A DNA stretch of 42,218 nucleotides from contig DJIW01000089.1 in assembly GCA_002433805.1 (NCBI GenBank), forward strand, positions 1 to 42,218, given 5' to 3'. Below are positions 34,454 through 41,636 of the stretch, piece after piece (position 1 is the first letter of the stretch; each line of letters opens with the position of its first letter). Source of the DNA: Competibacteraceae bacterium UBA6584. GTDB taxonomy: Bacteria > Pseudomonadota > Gammaproteobacteria > Competibacterales > Competibacteraceae. A program made the translations under genes and the position numbers. The notes beneath the pieces were generated by a model that searched no databases, was not told where the DNA came from, and saw only the letters and a program-made list of their open reading frames with translations.

Positions 34454-35500
34454 TCAACTGGAAAGGCCGAGGCGATCCAGCGGATCGTCATCAATGGTCG
34501 CCGCCGTTACGGACGTCGCCGACAGCGCCGGCTTGGCCGGGGCGGTGTCATTGAGCCGGTAGGAGTTCGTCCGCAGATAGGCTTGGAACTGCTCGCCCAA
34601 TTCGGGATGGCGCGCGCCGTATTCGACGGTCGCCACCAGATAACCGAACTTGCTGCCGCAGTCGTGACGCCGGCCGGAAAATTCGTAGGCCAGCACCTGT
34701 TCTTCGTTCAGCAGCGCGGCGATACCGTCGGTCAGTTGAATTTCGTTGCCCGCGCCGCGCGGGATGGTTTGCAGCAAGTCGAAGATGCGCGACGTCAAGA
34801 TATAGCGGCCCACCACCGCCAGATTGGAGGGCGCATCGGCCGGCTTTGGCTTTTCGACGATGCTATCGACATTGCTGAGCCGGTCGGCGAACGGCAGCGG
34901 GTGGACGATGCCGTATTTGTGGGTTTCCTCTTGCGGCACCCGCTCCACGCCTAGAATCGAACATTGATACTTGTTGAAGTGCTGAGCCATTTGCTTCAGT
35001 GCTCCGCCCTCCCTCGGGTCTTCCTCGATCAGATCGTCGGCCAGGATAACCGCGAAGGGTTCGTTACCCACCACCGGCCGGGCGCACAGCACCGCATGGC
35101 CCAGGCCCAGCGCTTCGGCCTGGCGCACGTAGACGCATTCGACCCCGGCTGGGACGATCTTGCGCACCATGTCCAGCAGGTCAGTCTTGCCGCGCATTTC
35201 CAGTTCGACTTCCAGCTCGTAAGCCTTGTCGAAGTGGTCCGCGATGGCGTTTTTGGTGCGGCCGATGATGAACACCAAGGTATCCACGCCGGCCGCCACC
35301 GCCTCCTCGACGCCGTACTGAATCAGGGGTTTATCCACGATGGGAAGCATTTCCTTGGGGCTGGCCTTCGTCGCCGGCAGGAATCGCGTCCCAAGGCCGG
35401 CCACGGGGAATACCGCCTTGCGCACTTGCCGTTTCACCTTGTTCACCTCGCTGGTTTTGCTGTCTGGCTGGGTTGCCGATGGCGGTGCATTGTCCGGCAT
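34454..35500 (-). CDS. galU: UTP-glucose-1-phosphate uridylyltransferase GalU
   Basis: The 348-residue enzyme makes UDP-glucose. It has the signature AVFPVAGLGTRFLPATKASPKEM with catalytic Lys/Arg residues, then ADHFD, LGLGHAVLCA, LADDLI, and VEKPKP with GRYILT. About 28 extra residues precede the first beta strand and about 35 Ala/Ser/Thr-rich residues follow the last, so both ends are extended. The ATG at 35500 has only a modest ribosome binding site (GGACGGG). The upstream gap 35501-35619 has a 9-base direct repeat of CGCTTTTAA but no clear promoter. Confidence 0.95.
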   Translation of the reverse strand: MPDNAPPSATQPDSKTSEVNKVKRQVRKAVFPVAGLGTRFLPATKASPKEMLPIVDKPLIQYGVEEAVAAGVDTLVFIIGRTKNAIADHFDKAYELEVELEMRGKTDLLDMVRKIVPAGVECVYVRQAEALGLGHAVLCARPVVGNEPFAVILADDLIEEDPREGGALKQMAQHFNKYQCSILGVERVPQEETHKYGIVHPLPFADRLSNVDSIVEKPKPADAPSNLAVVGRYILTSRIFDLLQTIPRGAGNEIQLTDGIAALLNEEQVLAYEFSGRRHDCGSKFGYLVATVEYGARHPELGEQFQAYLRTNSYRLNDTAPAKPALSATSVTAATIDDDPLDRLGLSS

Positions 35501-35619
35501 CCCGTCCGGTCGGACAAGTAAAACCCTGCCGAGGCGGGATCAGCGCAACGGTAACCGCCGCTTTTAAGGAACGCTTTTAAAGAATAAGCGAAAGCGCTAA
35601 ACCGTTGATGTAAAGGTCG

Positions 35620-36759
35620 CTATCGAGCCTGAACGGTAGATTCCAGTCGCAACACCAGGATTTTAGCGAACGAGCGCAGGTCGACGACTTCTTCCAGTAG
35701 CCAACCGTCTCGTTCAAACAGATCCCGCCATTGCGCGAGCGTCCGTTCCCGGCCACGGGTGCCGACGAACATCTGCAGATCGAAGGTCGTGCTGGCGAGG
35801 TCGGGGCGCGTGTCCGCCATGACGACTTCCATGATGGCCACCCGCGCGCCAGTCGCGCCGACCGCCTTGGCGAGATTGCGCAGAATCACGCCGCTGTTCT
35901 CATCGTCAAAACCATGCAAAATCGCGCTGAGTAGATAGAGGTCCTTGTCGTTTACTGCCTGCGGCACCGCTTCGAGCAGGTTACCCACTTGAAACTGAAG
36001 GCGCGCCAACAAATCAGGCGATTCCCGCCCGACCCAAGATTGCTTTGCTCCTTCAATCACCAAGGCGCGATCCACGACGACCGCCTGTAAGTGCGAATGG
36101 TGTTTGAGCAGGGTGATAGATTTGCTGCCGTTCGCGCCGCCGACATCGATAATCCGCGCAAACCGCCCCCAGTCGAAATCCCGCGCGAAACTGTCGCCCG
36201 CCAACGCTTCCACGCTGTCCATTGCTTGCGCGAACAGGGCATCGAAGTCGGGATGCTGATTCATATATTCAAACAGCGGCTGGCCGTGCGCGAGTTCAAA
36301 CGGCACCTCGCCGGTTTTGATGCTTTGCTCCAATTGCTCGTACCACGGGCGGCTCATGGCGTCCGCGTTATGCATCAGAATCATGGCGCGGACGTTGTGC
36401 GGTTCGTCGGTGCGCAGGTAGGTGGAAAGCCGATTGTTAGCGAAGATGCGCGGTGCGACTTCTTCAAAAATCCCCGCCGCCGCCAGCATCCGCAGCAGCC
36501 GATACAGGGCATCGGGCGTGGCGGCAACACGGACGGCGATTTCCTCCGCCGTCAGACGGGCATCGCCTAACGCGGTGGCGATATCGAGCCGCGTGGCGAC
36601 ATAGAGCGCCCGCGATTGCCAAAACGCCGAGCCGATTTGCAACAGCCGAAACGGCGGCGGCGTGAGGCGATTGGGAAGGTTCTGGACGCCATTGGCCAGC
36701 CGGAGCATCTTGGAAAACCGACGCGCGGCGCCCGCATTCTTTTGTAAGGTCAAGGTCAT
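35620..36759 (-). CDS. SAM-dependent O-methyltransferase (Methyltransf_2 type)
   Basis: The 379-residue protein has an N-terminal dimerisation winged-helix region (about 40-140; ALYRLLRMLAAAGIFEE) and a class I SAM domain with the motif IIDVGGANGSK, then FQVGNLLEAVP and LSAILHGFDDE, which is the His-x-x-x-D/E catalytic region of plant-type and polyketide O-methyltransferases. The start ATG at 36759 overlaps the TetR stop (ATGA). The open frame upstream of it is inside the regulator gene. The substrate is likely a small aromatic or isoprenoid hydroxyl compound; the TetR pairing suggests substrate-induced expression. Confidence 0.85.
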   Translation of the reverse strand: MTLTLQKNAGAARRFSKMLRLANGVQNLPNRLTPPPFRLLQIGSAFWQSRALYVATRLDIATALGDARLTAEEIAVRVAATPDALYRLLRMLAAAGIFEEVAPRIFANNRLSTYLRTDEPHNVRAMILMHNADAMSRPWYEQLEQSIKTGEVPFELAHGQPLFEYMNQHPDFDALFAQAMDSVEALAGDSFARDFDWGRFARIIDVGGANGSKSITLLKHHSHLQAVVVDRALVIEGAKQSWVGRESPDLLARLQFQVGNLLEAVPQAVNDKDLYLLSAILHGFDDENSGVILRNLAKAVGATGARVAIMEVVMADTRPDLASTTFDLQMFVGTRGRERTLAQWRDLFERDGWLLEEVVDLRSFAKILVLRLESTVQAR

Positions 36760-37379
36760 TGTGGTTCCTCGTGGACGGTCGGTGCCAGGCCCGTTGTGAA
36801 CAGTCGGCCATTGAAACACGCCAAGTTTTCTAAAAAAGCCTGATCCATCGGTCGTTCCATCTGTTCCTCGAAAATGTCTTTCAGCAGTATCGGGGTCATG
36901 GCGAGGCTGACAAACGCCATGCGGAGAACGTCGGGATCGATGGAAGAGGCGATTTGGCCGCGCCACTTTAAATCAGCCACCTTGCGCGCGCCGCGCGTGC
37001 GTCCGCGTTCGAGCAATTGCTGGATGAAGCGGCGGCCGGGGCCTTGATTCAAGGCCAGCACTTTCAGAATCAGCCGGGGAAATTCCGGCCTTTGGTTCAT
37101 GGTGTCGTAGTAGAGGCGAAAGAAGTCGGTAAAGCCCGCCGCCGAGGACAGCAGCGGGCCATCCAGCACCGCCAGCAAGGGACTGAGCGTCTCTCGGATC
37201 ATCTCTTCATACAACCCTTCTTTGTTGCCGAAGTAGTATCGGATCATGGAGACGTTGGCGTTGGCCTGCAGGGCGATTCGCCGGGTAGTGACATGGTGGT
37301 AATCGTCCGCCAAAAAACAATCCAGCGCGGCCTTGAGCAGCCGCTCGCGGACGGGATCAGTCGCTGGTTTGGAATCCAC
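36756..37379 (-). CDS. TetR-family transcriptional regulator
   Basis: The 207-residue protein has an N-terminal TetR DNA-binding domain (about 10-58): LLKAALDCFLADDYHHVTTR, then ANANVSMIRYYFGNKEGLY, the typical recognition helix and turn. The C-terminal part is a helical ligand-binding domain. It starts at GTG 37379 with AGAGG nine bases upstream; the frame is closed by a TAA six codons before it. It is translationally coupled with the O-methyltransferase gene, so it probably controls it. Overlapping inverted repeats upstream (37456-37494) are likely operators. Confidence 0.9.
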   Translation of the reverse strand: MDSKPATDPVRERLLKAALDCFLADDYHHVTTRRIALQANANVSMIRYYFGNKEGLYEEMIRETLSPLLAVLDGPLLSSAAGFTDFFRLYYDTMNQRPEFPRLILKVLALNQGPGRRFIQQLLERGRTRGARKVADLKWRGQIASSIDPDVLRMAFVSLAMTPILLKDIFEEQMERPMDQAFLENLACFNGRLFTTGLAPTVHEEPQ

Positions 37380-37455
37380 AGTCAGCGCCTCTTTTTATTG
37401 CTGATGACCATGGCAGCGTAGCATTGCGCAGAGAGGGAGTTACAGCGATTTCGTT

Positions 37456-37494
37456 AATCAAATGAAGGGGTTTGATTGATACGATGATCAATCA
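37456..37494. promoter_or_regulatory. Overlapping inverted repeats, likely TetR operator
   Basis: Two perfect inverted repeats overlap: AATCAAA-N8-TTTGATT (37456-37477) and TGATTGAT-N6-ATCAATCA (37473-37494). They share the middle half-site, giving three phased sites. The position between the divergent TetR and nucleotidyltransferase genes fits an autoregulated operator that could also affect the plus-strand gene; a TATTAT -10-like box follows at 37510-37515 on the plus strand. Confidence 0.7.
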
Positions 37495-37560
37495 GTGAGG
37501 GTTCAAAAATATTATCTAGTGATAGACTGGCTTCAAATTCACTGCTATCACCACGCAACT

Positions 37561-38025
37561 ATGGATTTAGTGCTCGAATTGGCTCAACTCACCAGGGCGC
37601 TAGACGACGCAGGGTTGGATTATGCCTTGTGCGGCGGTCTGGCCCTTGCCGTCTATGCCAGACCCAGAGCCACCCTCGACATCGATCTGATGGTGGAACC
37701 CGCCACGCTGGATCGCATAAAGCAAACGGTGGAACCACTGGGCTTTGCCATTGCCGCCTTACCGATGCGCTTCCAGGGCGGTGCAGTGCAGATTCAACGC
37801 TTCACCAAGATCGACCCGGCGTCAAGCGAACACCTGGCGCTAGATTTACTGCTTGTCACGCCAGAAACCCAGACAGCGTGGGACAGCCGGATCGCGGTAG
37901 ACTGGGAAAACGGCGTGTTAAAAGTGCTCTCTCCCAAAGGTCTGATCGCCTTAAAATCCTTACGAAACAGCGGCAAGGATCAAGATGATATCGACTATTT
38001 ATCGGGGCTGCTCAATGAAGATTGA
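37561..38025 (+). CDS. Nucleotidyltransferase-fold protein (AbiEii/MNT-like)
   Basis: The 154-residue protein has the nucleotidyltransferase core: CGGLALAVYARPRATLDIDLMV, with the Gly-Gly pair and the Asp-x-Asp metal-binding pair, then LDLLLV and PKGLIALKSLRNSGKDQDDID near the C-terminus. Such proteins include AbiEii-type toxins, MntA-type antitoxins that AMPylate their toxin, and housekeeping forms. I choose ATG 37561 because homologues of this type begin with the MDLVLELAQL helix; no ribosome binding site is visible, and GTG 37495 is possible. It is the first of two plus-strand genes, overlapping the next by 11 bases. Confidence 0.8.
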   Translation: MDLVLELAQLTRALDDAGLDYALCGGLALAVYARPRATLDIDLMVEPATLDRIKQTVEPLGFAIAALPMRFQGGAVQIQRFTKIDPASSEHLALDLLLVTPETQTAWDSRIAVDWENGVLKVLSPKGLIALKSLRNSGKDQDDIDYLSGLLNED

Positions 38026-38182
38026 TATGAGTCGAGAGGCGGTAACCAACCGCCTGAAAACCGTCGAACAATTGCGAAAACTGTGCCTTTCACTGGCCAA
38101 TTCGAGCGCGGGCCAACACGTCAGAACCCAATTTCCAGATAATGACTCAATTCAGAAAACAGAACGGGCGTTAGGGCGCTGA
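38015..38182 (+). CDS. Small protein partnered with the nucleotidyltransferase
   Basis: The 55-residue protein starts at ATG 38015, which is preceded by CGGGG at about eight bases, and overlaps the end of the nucleotidyltransferase gene by 11 bases. It is basic, with predicted helices (AVTNRLKTVEQLRKLCLSLA) and no membrane span. I do not recognise a named family. The tight overlap suggests a two-gene functional unit, possibly toxin-antitoxin or an enzyme with a small partner. It ends 30 bases from the convergent HigA-like gene. Confidence 0.6.
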   Translation: MKIDMSREAVTNRLKTVEQLRKLCLSLANSSAGQHVRTQFPDNDSIQKTERALGR

Positions 38183-38212
38183 TGCACGGTTGGGCTGTTT
38201 AAGAACTCTTTT

Positions 38213-38446
38213 TCAAGGATATACGGGTTCCAGGTCAATTTCATAGGCTTCAATCAAATCACCTATTACGGAAACCAACGAATAGAGAGGATGACTGCTA
38301 TCATCCAAGACAATATCAAGCAATTTATTCAACAAAATTGTAACCTGCTTATAATCACTTTCGGACTCAATATGCGTTAGAGGAATCACTGATATCAATG
38401 CCTGCCAAGCAGGAACCAGCTTCTCAATATCAAGTGTCGCACTCAT
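38213..38446 (-). CDS. HigA-like antitoxin without the DNA-binding half
   Basis: The 77-residue protein matches the N-terminal half of HigA antitoxins (MSATLDIEKLVPAWQALI, then ESDYKQVTILLNKLLDIV and VIGDLIEAYE). The usual HigA continues into a helix-turn-helix domain for a total of about 130 residues. Here the frame stops at 38213, soon after EAYEIDLEPVYP, and no HTH-like sequence follows in the other frames that I checked. The start is ATG 38446 with GGAG upstream; it overlaps the HigB stop by one base (TGATG). It may still bind HigB but should not bind DNA. It could equally be a decayed remnant. Confidence 0.75.
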   Translation of the reverse strand: MSATLDIEKLVPAWQALISVIPLTHIESESDYKQVTILLNKLLDIVLDDSSHPLYSLVSVIGDLIEAYEIDLEPVYP

Positions 38447-38733
38447 CACCTTCTCCAGTCATTTCTATCATATTCGGCATGGGTCATCACCTGCCGGACA
38501 TAGAGCCGTTTTTTGTCATAGTGGATAACGGCGGCAATTCGGTATTTATTGCCACCCACATCAAATAGCGTGTACCCCTCAACGTAATCCACCGAACGAA
38601 ATGTTTGCCGCAATTCGGGAAAAGACGCCGCTTCAAGTTGAGTCACTTTACGAAACCATTCTTCCAAAGCAGGCTTGGATTCTGGATGACGTTCCCAGAA
38701 TTCCCTGATAGGTCGCTTGGAGATGACGCGCAT
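38446..38733 (-). CDS. higB: HigB-type mRNA interferase toxin
   Basis: The 95-residue protein matches the HigB toxin family (PF09907 type): MRVISKRPIREFWERHPES, then LFDVGGNKYRIAAVIHYDKK, and YVRQVMTHAEYDRNDW near the end. Members are RelE-fold ribosome-dependent endoribonucleases whose toxicity is held by HigA. The length is typical. The ATG at 38733 follows AAGGA at short spacing. The toxin gene precedes the antitoxin gene, the usual order in the hig family. Confidence 0.88.
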   Translation of the reverse strand: MRVISKRPIREFWERHPESKPALEEWFRKVTQLEAASFPELRQTFRSVDYVEGYTLFDVGGNKYRIAAVIHYDKKRLYVRQVMTHAEYDRNDWRR

Positions 38734-38795
38734 GATTCCTTAAAGGTTCATCGTTGGGTACAAGGAAGTATCCTACGCTTAATCTGCAATCTCTC

Positions 38796-38827
38796 AAAAA
38801 AACCCGAAGCGCCTTCCGACGCTTCGG
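38796..38827 (-). terminator. Rho-independent terminator of clpB
   Basis: Minus-strand arms CCGAAGCG and CGCTTCGG (38820-38827 and 38804-38811) make a perfect 8-base stem with an 8-base loop, followed by a T-run (complement of 38796-38802). It lies 12 bases after the clpB stop at 38840. The remaining 38734-38795 should hold the higBA promoter, but no clear boxes were found. Confidence 0.92.
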
Positions 38828-38839
38828 CTCTAATGAAGA

Positions 38840-41443
38840 TCACTTCGCCAGCTTATCCGCCGACCGCTTGCGAAACTCCAATCCTTCCTTGCCGGTATCC
38901 ACCACCACGGTATCGTCCGGCCCGAACTCTCCGGCTAAAATCCGCCGCGCCAGCGGATTTTCCAGCTCCTGCTGGATCGCCCGCTTCAGCGGCCGCGCGC
39001 CGTAGACCGGATCGAAACCGGCCTCGCCGAGCTTATCCAGCGCCGCCACCGTCACCTCCAACCCCATCTGCCGGTCGGCCAGCCGCTTGCGCAGATACCC
39101 GATCTGAATGTCGGCAATCGAGCGAATCTGCTCCTTGCCCAGCGGATGGAACACCACCACCTCGTCAATCCGGTTGATGAACTCCGGCCGGAAATGATCC
39201 GCCACCTGGGTCATCACCATGCTTTTCATCAGCGAGTAATTGTTCTGCGCCGCCATCTCCTGAATCATCTGCGAACCGAGATTGGAGGTCATCACGATCA
39301 CGGTGTTGCGGAAATCCACCGTCCGCCCCTGACCGTCGGTCAGCCGGCCATCGTCCAACACCTGCAACAGCACGTTGAACACGTCCTGATGCGCCTTTTC
39401 GACCTCATCGAGCAGGATCACGGAGTAAGGCCGCCGCCGGATGGCCTCGGTCAGATAGCCGCCCTCGTCATAGCCGACATAACCCGGCGGCGCGCCGATC
39501 ATCCGCGACACCGAATGCTTTTCCATGAACTCCGACATATCGATCCGCACCATCGCCTCTTCGGTGTCGAACAGAAACGCCGCCAGCGCCTTGCACAACT
39601 CGGTTTTGCCTACGCCGGTCGGGCCGAGGAACAGAAAGGAGCCGTTGGGCCGGTTCGGATCGGACAGTCCCGCCCGCGAGCGGCGGATGGCGTCGCTGAC
39701 CGCCTTGACCGCCTCGTCCTGCCCCACCACTCGCTTCTGAATCACCTCCTCCATCCGCAACAGCTTGTCGCGCTCGCCTTCCAGCATCTTGGACACTGGA
39801 ATCCCGGTCCACTTAGAAACGACCTCGGCGATTTCCTCGTCGGTGACTTTGTTGCGCAGCAGCTTGAACTGCGCGCCGCCGGATTCCGCTTCAGTCGCCT
39901 GCTTCAACTTCCGCTCCAGCTCCGGAATGCGGCCGTAGCTCAATTCCGACATCCGAGCCAGATCGCCGGCGCGCCGGGCAGTATCCAATTCCAGCTTGGC
40001 CCGCTCCAGTTCTTCCTTCACCTGCGCCGAACCGTGCAACGCCAGTTTTTCCGCCTTCCAAACTTCCTCGAAATCGCTGTACTCCTTTTCCAGCTTACTG
40101 ATTTCCTGCTCCAGCAACTCCAGCCGCTTTTTCGAGGCTTCGTCGTTTTCCTTCTTCAGCGCCTCGCGCTCGATCTTTAATTGGATCAAGCGCCGCTCCA
40201 GCCGATCCATCGCCTCCGGCTTGGAGTCGATTTCCATGCGGATGCGCGAGGCCGCCTCGTCGATCAGATCGATGGCCTTGTCCGGCAAGTTGCGGTCGGT
40301 GATGTAGCGGTGCGAGAGCGTGGCGGCGGCGACGATGGCCGGATCGGTGATCTCGACGCCGTGATGCACTTCATAGCGCTCGTTCAGGCCGCGCAGAATC
40401 GCGATGGTGTCCTCGACGCTCGGCTCGTTGACCAGCACCTTTTGAAAGCGCCGCTCCAAAGCGGCATCTTTCTCGACGTACTTGCGGTATTCATCCAGCG
40501 TGGTCGCGCCGATGCAGTGCAGCTCGCCGCGCGCCAGCGCCGGCTTGAGCATGTTGCCGGCGTCCATCGCGCCCTCGGCCTTGCCCGCGCCGACCATGGT
40601 GTGCAACTCGTCGATGAACAGGATGATCTGGCCTTCCTGCTTGGCGAGATCGTTCAGCACCGCCTTTAAGCGTTCCTCGAACTCGCCGCGAAATTTCGCG
40701 CCCGCGATCAGCGCGCCCATGTCGAGCGCCAGCACCCGCTTGTTCTTCAAACCTTCTGGCACTTCGGCGTTGATGATGCGCTGGGCCAACCCTTCGACGA
40801 TGGCGGTCTTGCCGACGCCGGGCTCGCCGATCAGCACCGGATTGTTCTTGGTGCGCCGCTGCAACACCTGAATGGTGCGGCGGATTTCATCGTCGCGGCC
40901 GATCACCGGATCGAGCTTGCCCTGCTCGGCCCGTTCGGTCAGGTCGATGGTGTATCTCTCCAGCGCCTGCCGCTGGTCTTCGGCGTTGGGGTCTTCGACC
41001 TTCTGGCCGCCGCGCATCGCGTCGATGCCGCGCTCGATCAAGCTCTTGGTCGCGCCCGCCTTGTGCAACATCGCGCCCAGTTCGCCCTTGTCCTCCAACG
41101 CCGCCAGGACAAACAGTTCGGAGGAGATGTAGGCGTCCTTGCGCTGCTGGGCCAGCTTGTCGGTCAGATTGAGCAGGCGGGATAAGGCGTTAGAAATCTG
41201 CACGTCCCCGCCGGCCCCCTCGACGCGCGGCAGACGGTCCAACGCCTCGCCGATTTGGGAGCGCAACAGGTTGACGTTGACATCGGCTTGCGCCAGCAAC
41301 GGCCGCACCGTGCCGCCGTCCTGGTCCAGCAAAGACGCCAGCACATGCACCGGTTCGATAAATTGATGGTCGCGACCCACCGCCAGGCTCTGCGCCTCGC
41401 TCAGGGCCAGTTGGAATTTGTTGGTCAGTTTGTCCATGCGCAT
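38840..41443 (-). CDS. clpB: ATP-dependent disaggregase ClpB
   Basis: The 867-residue Hsp100 chaperone rescues aggregated protein with DnaK. It has the N-terminal Clp repeat domain (to about 145), two AAA+ modules with Walker A GEPGVGKT (about 203) and GPTGVGKT (about 602), and a long coiled-coil middle domain between them (about 400-525; e.g. LLEQEISKLEKEYSDFEEVW). The length fits the full-length form. ATG 41443 and ATG 41437 are both possible; the second begins MDKLTNKFQ, as in most ClpB proteins. A sigma-32-like promoter lies upstream and a strong terminator downstream, so it is a single-gene unit. Confidence 0.97.
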   Translation of the reverse strand: MRMDKLTNKFQLALSEAQSLAVGRDHQFIEPVHVLASLLDQDGGTVRPLLAQADVNVNLLRSQIGEALDRLPRVEGAGGDVQISNALSRLLNLTDKLAQQRKDAYISSELFVLAALEDKGELGAMLHKAGATKSLIERGIDAMRGGQKVEDPNAEDQRQALERYTIDLTERAEQGKLDPVIGRDDEIRRTIQVLQRRTKNNPVLIGEPGVGKTAIVEGLAQRIINAEVPEGLKNKRVLALDMGALIAGAKFRGEFEERLKAVLNDLAKQEGQIILFIDELHTMVGAGKAEGAMDAGNMLKPALARGELHCIGATTLDEYRKYVEKDAALERRFQKVLVNEPSVEDTIAILRGLNERYEVHHGVEITDPAIVAAATLSHRYITDRNLPDKAIDLIDEAASRIRMEIDSKPEAMDRLERRLIQLKIEREALKKENDEASKKRLELLEQEISKLEKEYSDFEEVWKAEKLALHGSAQVKEELERAKLELDTARRAGDLARMSELSYGRIPELERKLKQATEAESGGAQFKLLRNKVTDEEIAEVVSKWTGIPVSKMLEGERDKLLRMEEVIQKRVVGQDEAVKAVSDAIRRSRAGLSDPNRPNGSFLFLGPTGVGKTELCKALAAFLFDTEEAMVRIDMSEFMEKHSVSRMIGAPPGYVGYDEGGYLTEAIRRRPYSVILLDEVEKAHQDVFNVLLQVLDDGRLTDGQGRTVDFRNTVIVMTSNLGSQMIQEMAAQNNYSLMKSMVMTQVADHFRPEFINRIDEVVVFHPLGKEQIRSIADIQIGYLRKRLADRQMGLEVTVAALDKLGEAGFDPVYGARPLKRAIQQELENPLARRILAGEFGPDDTVVVDTGKEGLEFRKRSADKLAK

Positions 41444-41478
41444 GGCTAGATACCCCGTAAACGCAAAATTTATTCATG

Positions 41479-41508
41479 AATTTGGGTGCGGATCGAGGGA
41501 AATTCAAG
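41479..41508 (-). promoter_or_regulatory. Sigma-32 (heat-shock)-like promoter of clpB
   Basis: On the minus strand CTTGAA (41503-41508) is followed after 14-16 bases by CACCCAAAT (41479-41488), similar to the heat-shock -35 CTTGAA and -10 CCCCATnT. It lies about 36 bases upstream of the clpB ATG. The known heat-shock control of clpB supports the call; the -10 match is imperfect. Confidence 0.55.
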
Positions 41509-41560
41509 CCGCTCAACCCGCCGAATACGGTGGCATCGTCAGGGATTCGAGGCGCGATAG

Positions 41561-41595
41561 ACAAAAAAGACGGTGAAACCGTGTCTCACCGTCTT
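41561..41595 (-). terminator. Rho-independent terminator of the repeat-protein gene
   Basis: Minus-strand arms AAGACGGTGA and TCACCGTCTT (41586-41595 and 41567-41576) form a perfect 10-base stem with a 9-base loop, followed by TTTTTTGT (41561-41568). It lies about 41 bases after the stop codon of the upstream gene and before the clpB promoter. Confidence 0.93.
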
Positions 41596-41636
41596 GTTGT
41601 GAAAAATTTCTGGCGACGTTCCCTGTCGCCTTGCGC

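Noticed and set aside
35501..35619. Short palindrome and the CGCTTTTAA direct repeat upstream of galU as a terminator or operator
   Set aside because: The stem is only a few base pairs, the T-run is poor, and the direct repeat is short and AT-rich enough to be chance.
37384..37413. Nine-codon leader peptide (ATG..TGA) just before the TetR start
   Set aside because: It has no ribosome binding site that I trust and nothing suggests attenuation; very short frames like this occur by chance.
39146..40180. Plus-strand open frame (344 codons) opposite clpB
   Set aside because: Shadow of a certain gene; composition (Leu/Gln/His/Arg-rich) mirrors the ClpB codons.
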